10,371 bases of DNA from an uncultured bacterium. GTDB lineage: Bacteria > Gemmatimonadota > Gemmatimonadetes > Longimicrobiales > RSA9. The position numbers were made by a program, and so were the translations under genes. The notes beneath the pieces were generated by a model. The model made no database searches. It saw only the letters and a list, made by a program, of their open reading frames with translations, and had not been told where the DNA came from. The stretch lies in assembly GCA_937995995.1 (NCBI GenBank), contig CALKIP010000081.1, positions 1 through 10,371 on the forward strand. The letters are read 5' to 3'. Below, one piece after another: positions 6,679 through 10,371 of the stretch (positions within the stretch are counted from its first letter, which is position 1; each line of letters starts with the position of its first letter).

Positions 6679-6743
6679 CGAAGTCCGGAACAGCGTGCGT
6701 CAGCCGCGCATACGCCTCCGACCACGGCCCGCGGGGCGGGTCG
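6646..6743 (-). promoter_or_regulatory. Putative pheA transcription attenuator (alternative RNA folds)
   Basis: Three mutually exclusive pairings can be read on the minus strand. Protector 1:2 pairs CGACC (6743-6739) with GGTCG (6723-6719), with inner pairs closing over the segment between them. Antiterminator 2:3 pairs 6735-6724 (CCCGCGGGCCGU as RNA) with 6678-6667 (GCGGCCCGUGGG): 12 contiguous pairs including two G-U. Terminator 3:4 is the 11-bp GAAA hairpin with U7. A ribosome stalled at the Phe codons of the small upstream frame would cover about to 6739, break 1:2 and free segment 2, allowing 2:3 and read-through into pheA. The folds were found by eye; energies are not computed. Confidence 0.7.
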
Positions 6744-6786
6744 CGTTCGTAAACGTAAAGCCGAAGCTGAGCGTGTGCCGTTGCAT
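6700..6786 (-). CDS. Putative Phe-containing leader peptide upstream of pheA
   Basis: A 28-codon frame runs from ATG at 6786 to TGA at 6702-6700, ending 21 bases before the terminator stem. Residues 7-13 read SFGFTFT, with Phe at 8, 10 and 12 (codons TTC, TTT, TTT); TTT is an uncommon codon in such GC-rich DNA. The rest is Arg/Gly-rich and likely carries no function. There is no Shine-Dalgarno sequence; however, the upstream promoter candidate would place the transcript start at about the ATG, so translation could be leaderless. An in-frame ATG at 6831 with AGGG upstream is an alternative but would overlap the -35 hexamer. The analogy is to enterobacterial PheL, from which it differs in sequence. 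Confidence 0.55.
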   Translation of the reverse strand: MQRHTLSFGFTFTNATRPAGRGRRRMRG

Positions 6787-6793
6787 GGGCGAA

Positions 6794-6822
6794 TGAATAC
6801 GGCGCGGAGGGCGGTGCGTCAA
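6794..6822 (-). promoter_or_regulatory. Candidate promoter of the pheA leader transcript
   Basis: On the minus strand, TTGACG (6822-6817) matches five of six -35 consensus bases. After exactly 17 bases comes TATTCA (6799-6794), a weaker -10 element. The expected start point is 6787-6786, at the ATG of the leader frame. Good spacing and position make it the best promoter candidate for pheA. Confidence 0.5.
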
Positions 6823-6839
6823 GCGGCACATGGTGAAGT

Positions 6840-7255
6840 CCCTATCTCGAGCCCGACTCCGACTCCGAGCCCGAAACGATCGGAGTTGGGCCGGGCTCGG
6901 AATCGGAATTGGGACGGGGACGGAGTTGGGATCGGGACGGGGCCGGGGAAAGGGGAAGAGATAGGGAGGATAAGGAGGGAAGGGCTGGGATTGAGCGCGG
7001 GGCTGGCAACACCCCCGCCGATTTCGGTGGCCTCGGCGCTGCTCACCGAACGATGTTCTTCCGCCCCGGGGCGGCCGGAGTTATCGTATCCGGCGAGGGA
7101 GATCGTGCCACTTCGGCGCATCCTGGCCGACCTCTTCATCAGCGAGTCCATTCGGGTCGAGTCGTGGGTGAGGACGCGTGCGGCAAGATCCCGCGCCCTC
7201 GCGCCCGCGCTCGCCCGACCGACGACACGGTGATCACCCGGTTCCGGTACCTGCC
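6840..7255. other. Gene-free spacer with long imperfect inverted repeat and G-rich tract
   Basis: No credible gene lies in this stretch between divergent pheA and the AGMO-like gene. A 22-base inverted repeat (6852-6873 against 6892-6913) pairs at 19 positions; the three differences are all G-U compatible, over an 18-nt loop. From 6911 to about 6980 the plus strand is almost pure purine with many runs of three or four G (a degenerate GGGACGG-type simple repeat), able in principle to form G-quadruplexes. CCGCCCCGGGGCGG (7061-7074) is a perfect 14-bp palindrome, and GGTGATCACC (7229-7238) is a 10-bp palindrome 17 bases before the AGMO-like start codon that could be an operator. Confidence 0.6.
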
Positions 7256-8566
7256 ATGGGCATCATCCTCTTCTCGATCCCGTTCTTCTTCCTCCTCCTC
7301 GGGCTGGAGCTGGCCTACAGTGCGTGGTCGGGCCGTCGGCTGCTGCGGCTCAACGACTCGATCGCCGATCTGAGCTGCGGTACGCTGAGCCAGATCTCGG
7401 GCGTCTTCAGCAAGCTGCTCACGGTCGGGATCTACATCGGGGTCGAACGCCACTGGGCGGTGCAGAACTGGTTGGGCTGGGTGCCGGCGTGGCCGGAGTC
7501 GGCGCCCTTCGTCGCCTACGACGGGTTCCCGTGGTTCGAGGCACGCGGACTGGAGTTGGCGAGCTGGGCCGTGGTCTTCCTGCTCGTGGACCTAGCGTAC
7601 TACTGGAGCCACAGGCTGTCGCACCAGATCAACCTGCTCTGGGCCGGGCACGTGGTGCACCACTCGAGCGAGGAGTACAACCTCGCCGTCGCGTTGCGGC
7701 AGAGCTCGTTGCACGGGCTCTTCACCTGGATCTTCTACGTGCCGCTCGCGCTGCTCGGGATCCCGTGGACGATGTACGTCACCTGCTACGCGCTGAACCT
7801 GGTCTACCAGTTCTGGATCCACACGCGGGCGGTCGGAAGGATGGGACGAGTCACCGAGTGGGTGCTCAACACGCCATCGCACCACAGGGTGCACCACGGC
7901 GTCAACCCGAAGTACCTCGACAAGAATCACGGTGGCGTCTTCATCGTCTGGGACCGGCTCTTCGGCACCTTCCAGCCGGAAGAGGAGGAGCCGGTCTACG
8001 GGCTCACGACGCAGCTCCGGAGCTGGAACCCGCTCTGGGCGAACGTACACGTTTTCCACGACATCGCCCGGGACGTCTGGCGCGCACGGAACTGGCGCGA
8101 CCGCTTCATGTACGCCTTCGGCCCGCCGGGGTGGCGGCCGGAGGAGGAGGGCGGGCGGGTCGCGCCTGAGGAGGTCGACCGCGAGCGCTACGAGAAGTTC
8201 GATCCGGAGATCCCGCCGTCGCTCGCGTGGTACGGCTTTGCGCAGTTCGTCGTTGCCGTGGTGGCGAGCGTGGCGCTGCTGAACGCCGCGGATGAACTGC
8301 CGCTGCTCCATTCCGCGGCCGCCGGCTTCTGGATCACGATCTCGCTGGCCGGCGTCGCCGGCGTCTTCGAGGCCGCGAAGTGGGCGTGGCCGATCGAGAC
8401 GTCGCGACTCACCGTGCTCGGCGCCGCGGCCGTCATGCTCTGGTGGACCGGCTCGATCCCCGCCGTGCTCGCCCTGCCCGCCATCGCCTTCTGCCTCTTC
8501 TCCCTCGCCTGGCTCGTCCCGCGCCGCGATCACCTGACCGAGACCGAGCTGGCGCCGATCATGTAG
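7256..8566 (+). CDS. Alkylglycerol-monooxygenase-like fatty acid hydroxylase/sterol desaturase family protein
   Basis: The 436-residue integral membrane protein carries the histidine boxes of the di-iron hydroxylase superfamily: HRLSH (119-123), HVVHH (132-136) and HHRVHH (209-214), plus WIHT (H189). The context WAGHVVHHSSEEYNL, NTPSHHRVHHG, DKNHGGVFIVWDRLFGTF and a GPPGWRP motif near residue 290 closely resembles animal alkylglycerol monooxygenase (AGMO/TMEM195), which cleaves ether lipids using tetrahydrobiopterin; that resemblance is from memory. The C-terminus (about 325-430) adds three or four membrane segments, as AGMO does. Substrate could be an ether lipid, sterol or other long-chain lipid in the inner membrane. 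The ATG at 7256 fits the start of the first helix (MGIILFSIPFFFLLLGLELA) but lacks a clear Shine-Dalgarno; the frame is open from 7178. It is a single-gene unit, divergent from pheA. Confidence 0.85.
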   Translation: MGIILFSIPFFFLLLGLELAYSAWSGRRLLRLNDSIADLSCGTLSQISGVFSKLLTVGIYIGVERHWAVQNWLGWVPAWPESAPFVAYDGFPWFEARGLELASWAVVFLLVDLAYYWSHRLSHQINLLWAGHVVHHSSEEYNLAVALRQSSLHGLFTWIFYVPLALLGIPWTMYVTCYALNLVYQFWIHTRAVGRMGRVTEWVLNTPSHHRVHHGVNPKYLDKNHGGVFIVWDRLFGTFQPEEEEPVYGLTTQLRSWNPLWANVHVFHDIARDVWRARNWRDRFMYAFGPPGWRPEEEGGRVAPEEVDRERYEKFDPEIPPSLAWYGFAQFVVAVVASVALLNAADELPLLHSAAAGFWITISLAGVAGVFEAAKWAWPIETSRLTVLGAAAVMLWWTGSIPAVLALPAIAFCLFSLAWLVPRRDHLTETELAPIM

Positions 8567-8894
8567 GCGAGGCAGTGCCGTTCTCGTAGCCATGGCTCCG
8601 TCATGGGGCGGAGCATGCCTCGTTTCCTCGCGGAGGGCGCGGAGTAACGTCTTGTCTCACGCAGGCCGTGGAGGCGAGATGCGCACTCCGCGCCCTCTGC
8701 GAGAAATGGAGCCCGCCCGAAACGCGCCGAAGGCAGACCCTTCCACGACGATCTCCCGTAATCACCCTCTCTGTGCCCTCCGTGCCTCCGTGTGACAGGA
8801 ACGCCATTCGCCATCCATGGGTTCGGCGAAGTGGACGGTGTGGCTCGTGCAGGTCGCTGTATGGACCGGGCTGACCGGTGGGGCATGAAAGCTC
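8567..8894. repeat. Gene-free spacer with long inverted repeat and degenerate CGGAGG-type repeats
   Basis: This 328-bp gap holds a hairpin GCTCCG/CGGAGC (8595-8614), which could end the AGMO-like transcript. A 19-bp inverted repeat follows (8627-8645 against 8685-8703, one mismatch, 39-nt spacer). A block at 8765-8800 (CTCTGTGCCCTCCGTGCCTC and onward) is, read in reverse, a 9-10-bp repeat of the type CACGGAGG. The interior TGTCTCACGCAGGC (8654-8667) matches 12 of 14 bases of TGTCACACGGAGGC on the minus strand of that block. All pieces are variants of one short word in both orientations, as in a decayed palindromic repeat element. Short frames here (8592-8795, 8530-8886) are not credible genes. 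No clear promoter for the next gene is visible. Confidence 0.6.
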
Positions 8895-9839
8895 ATGGCG
8901 GACGCGGAGAATGGGATGATCGACGAATACATTGGCAACACGCCCATGGTGCGGCTCGAGCGCGTGGTCGAGCCCGACATGGCCGAAGTCTGGGTGAAGG
9001 TGGAGGGGATGAATCCCGCCGGCTCGATCAAGGACCGGACGGCGCTCGCGCTGATCCGCGACGGTGAGGAGCGCGGGCTGCTCGAGCCGGGCGGGACGAT
9101 CGTCGAGCCGACATCGGGCAACACCGGGATCGGGCTCGCCCAGATCGCCTCGGTGCGGGGTTACCGACTGATCCTGTGCCTACCGGCGCAGATGAGCATC
9201 GAGCGCAAGCGTACGCTCACGGCGTACGGCGCCGAGCTCGTCCTGACGGATCCGGAGCGGCGCATGCTCGCCGCGATCGAGGAGGCCGAGCGCATCCGCG
9301 ACGAGACGGGCGCCTTCCTGCCGCACCAGTTCTCGAATCCCGCCAACCCGCGCATCCACTACGAGACCACGGCCCCCGAGATCTGGCGCGACATGGACGG
9401 GCGCATCGATGCCTTCGTCTACGGCTCGGGGACCGGCGGCACGATCTCCGGCGTGGGCCGCTACCTGAAGGAGCGCGACCCGTCGATCCAGGTCATCGCG
9501 GTCGAGCCCGCCCGCTCCGCGGTCCTCTCTGGGCAGCCACGCGGCCAGCACAAATTCCAGGGGATGGGGCCGGGCTTCATCCCGGACAACCTGGACCGCT
9601 CCGTGATCGACCGGGTCATCCCGGTCTACGAGGAGGACGCCTTTCCGCTGGCGCGACGCATGGCCCGCGAGGAAGGGCTATTCGTGGGGATGAGCAGCGG
9701 CGGGATCGCCCTCGCCGCGCTCCAGGTCGCGCGCGAATTGGGGCCGGGCGCCCGCGTCGCCTGCATCTCACCGGACTCCGGCGCGCGTTACCTGAGCACG
9801 GAGCTCTACGCCACGGACCAGGAAGAGCAGGTGGAGTAG
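8895..9839 (+). CDS. cysK: Cysteine synthase (O-acetylserine sulfhydrylase)
   Basis: The 314-residue PLP enzyme makes L-cysteine from O-acetylserine and sulfide in the cytoplasm. Signatures run in order: IGNTPMVRL (13-21), NPAGSIKDR with the PLP lysine K46, the substrate loop PTSGNTGIG (72-80), the phosphate-binding GSGTGGT (177-183), EPARSAVLSG and HKFQGMGPGFIP (219-230), VGMSSGG with the pyridine-N serine, and PDSGARYLST (293-302). Length and the SAVLSG/QGMGPGFIP segment favour CysK over CysM, though CysM-type or O-phosphoserine use cannot be excluded. The ATG at 8895 gives the full frame; the in-frame ATG at 8916 has a better site (GGAG six bases upstream) and would start MIDEYIGNTP, so the true start may be there. 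It is alone, convergent with the MliC-like gene. No regulatory element such as a SAM riboswitch is seen upstream. Confidence 0.93.
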   Translation: MADAENGMIDEYIGNTPMVRLERVVEPDMAEVWVKVEGMNPAGSIKDRTALALIRDGEERGLLEPGGTIVEPTSGNTGIGLAQIASVRGYRLILCLPAQMSIERKRTLTAYGAELVLTDPERRMLAAIEEAERIRDETGAFLPHQFSNPANPRIHYETTAPEIWRDMDGRIDAFVYGSGTGGTISGVGRYLKERDPSIQVIAVEPARSAVLSGQPRGQHKFQGMGPGFIPDNLDRSVIDRVIPVYEEDAFPLARRMAREEGLFVGMSSGGIALAALQVARELGPGARVACISPDSGARYLSTELYATDQEEQVE

Positions 9840-9880
9840 CGGAGAGGCGTGGCGTGCGCCGAATGCATGGTGTGCGTGGA

Positions 9881-9916
9881 GGCGTGCGTGGCGTGCGTGG
9901 CGTGCGTGGCGTGCAT
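9881..9916 (+). repeat. 9-bp minisatellite, four units
   Basis: GGCGTGCGT occurs three times without interruption (9881-9907) and a fourth time with one change (GGCGTGCAT, 9908-9916). Degenerate copies of GCGTGG/TGTGCGTGGA extend from about 9846 to 9930. It lies after the cysteine synthase stop, so it is non-coding. GCCTCACCGG also appears twice, 20 bases apart (9954 and 9974), just before the end of the convergent gene. Confidence 0.85.
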
Positions 9917-9976
9917 GGAGTGTGGGGAGTGCGCGGCCTAGTCAGATCACGGCGCCTCACCGGAGCGAAGGATGCC

Positions 9977-10291
9977 TCACCGGCGGGTGGCCACGGGTCG
10001 GCAGCCTTCGAAGACGGTGTCGGGCAGCTCCAGCCGCGCCGTGCCCTGGTGCTCCCAGTACGTCGCGCGTCCGTCGGAGTAGCGCGCACCTGAGGCGGAA
10101 ATCGCCAGTGGGAGCTGCAGCACCTGCCCCGTGGGCAGCTCGACCGCGGCAGTGTCGCCGTGGAACTCGACGGCGAAGGTGTAGCCACCGCAGTCGTAGT
10201 GAAACGTCTCTGCGGGGTCCCGGCCACGCGCAGAACAGCTCGACCAGACGAGGACCCCGCCGGCCAGCGCCCATCTCAGGTACGATCGCAT
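9977..10291 (-). CDS. MliC-like lipoprotein (C-type lysozyme inhibitor family)
   Basis: The 104-residue product matches the MliC fold: HYDCGGYTFAVEF (C34), a beta-rich middle, the conserved SGARYSDG (67-74), ATYWEHQGTARL (76-87) and a closing FEGC (C97) that would pair with C34. In characterised members the SGARY region and a nearby Lys enter the lysozyme active site and inhibit it, protecting peptidoglycan. The N-terminus (MRSYLRWALAGGVLVWSSC) is a lipoprotein-like signal with Cys19, although position -3 is Trp, so the lipobox is relaxed. It would be anchored in a Gram-negative envelope. I chose ATG 10291, preceded by a weak GAAGCGG; a GTG at 10321 is an in-frame alternative. A 14-bp palindrome CACGGCTTGCCGTG (10319-10332) lies just upstream and could be an operator. 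The remaining 39 bases to the window end show nothing else. Confidence 0.8.
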   Translation of the reverse strand: MRSYLRWALAGGVLVWSSCSARGRDPAETFHYDCGGYTFAVEFHGDTAAVELPTGQVLQLPLAISASGARYSDGRATYWEHQGTARLELPDTVFEGCRPVATRR

Positions 10292-10371
10292 CCGCTTCGA
10301 TCCATATTTTGCCACTCGCACGGCTTGCCGTGGTGGACGCGTCGAGCGCGCTCGCCAGCGTTCTGACCTGC

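Noticed and set aside
6281..6829. 182-codon minus-strand frame across the pheA leader and N-terminus
   Set aside because: It runs through the terminator stem and then out of frame through pheA; no family resemblance.
6640..6830. T-box riboswitch for pheA
   Set aside because: No T-box sequence (the AGGGTGG-type antiterminator bulge) or specifier stem was found upstream of the terminator.
6625..7233. 202-codon plus-strand frame in the pheA/AGMO spacer
   Set aside because: Composition follows the simple-repeat tract (TPTPSPK), with no binding site and no domain.
8530..8886. 118-codon minus-strand frame between the AGMO-like gene and cysK
   Set aside because: Covers the inverted-repeat spacer; no binding site and no recognisable domain.
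9176..10093. 305-codon plus-strand frame after and within cysteine synthase
   Set aside because: Shadow frame of cysK continuing through the minisatellite (VRGVRG repeat) and antisense to the MliC-like gene.

Overview
The window is GC-rich (roughly two thirds G+C), with strong third-position GC bias, so long antisense open frames are common and mostly spurious. Gene content fits a chromosomal segment of a Gram-negative-type environmental bacterium: lipoprotein signals, a lysozyme-inhibitor-like lipoprotein, a gamma-glutamyltransferase family enzyme and an alkylglycerol-monooxygenase-like membrane protein. Codon use and style are compatible with Gemmatimonadota or a similar phylum, but that is inference. 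There are no tRNA or rRNA genes, no transposase and no phage genes.

Layout from left to right: the N-terminal part of a TSUP (TauE/SafE) permease on the minus strand; a divergent His-rich secreted protein (+); a GNAT acetyltransferase (-) convergent with it across a strong palindrome; a divergent AI-2E family membrane protein (+); a tandem array of GC-rich hairpins; a divergent GGT-family Ntn-hydrolase (+); a second hairpin array in the opposite orientation; prephenate dehydratase pheA (-) with a long 5' leader; a G-rich low-complexity spacer; an AGMO/sterol-desaturase-family membrane protein (+); a spacer of degenerate inverted repeats; cysteine synthase (+); a small 9-bp minisatellite; and an MliC-like lipoprotein (-). 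Every gene appears to be transcribed alone, so this is a set of single-gene units rather than an operon.

The two most interesting signals are non-coding. (1) The pheA leader carries all parts of a classical transcription attenuator on the minus strand: a sigma70-like promoter, a 28-codon reading frame with three Phe codons in five, a protector hairpin, a 12-bp antiterminator pairing, and an 11-bp GAAA-capped terminator followed by seven T. No other minus-strand gene lies nearby that this terminator could serve. (2) Two arrays of five short hairpins each, joined by a GGGAG linker, sit just after the stop codons of the AI-2E gene and of pheA, each in the sense orientation of the gene it follows. 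Stem sequences vary while pairing is kept, which suggests a 3'-end RNA element or a structured repeat family. In addition, the GGT homologue keeps its catalytic threonine but has lost the charged residues that bind the glutamyl alpha-carboxylate and alpha-amino groups in the classical enzyme.
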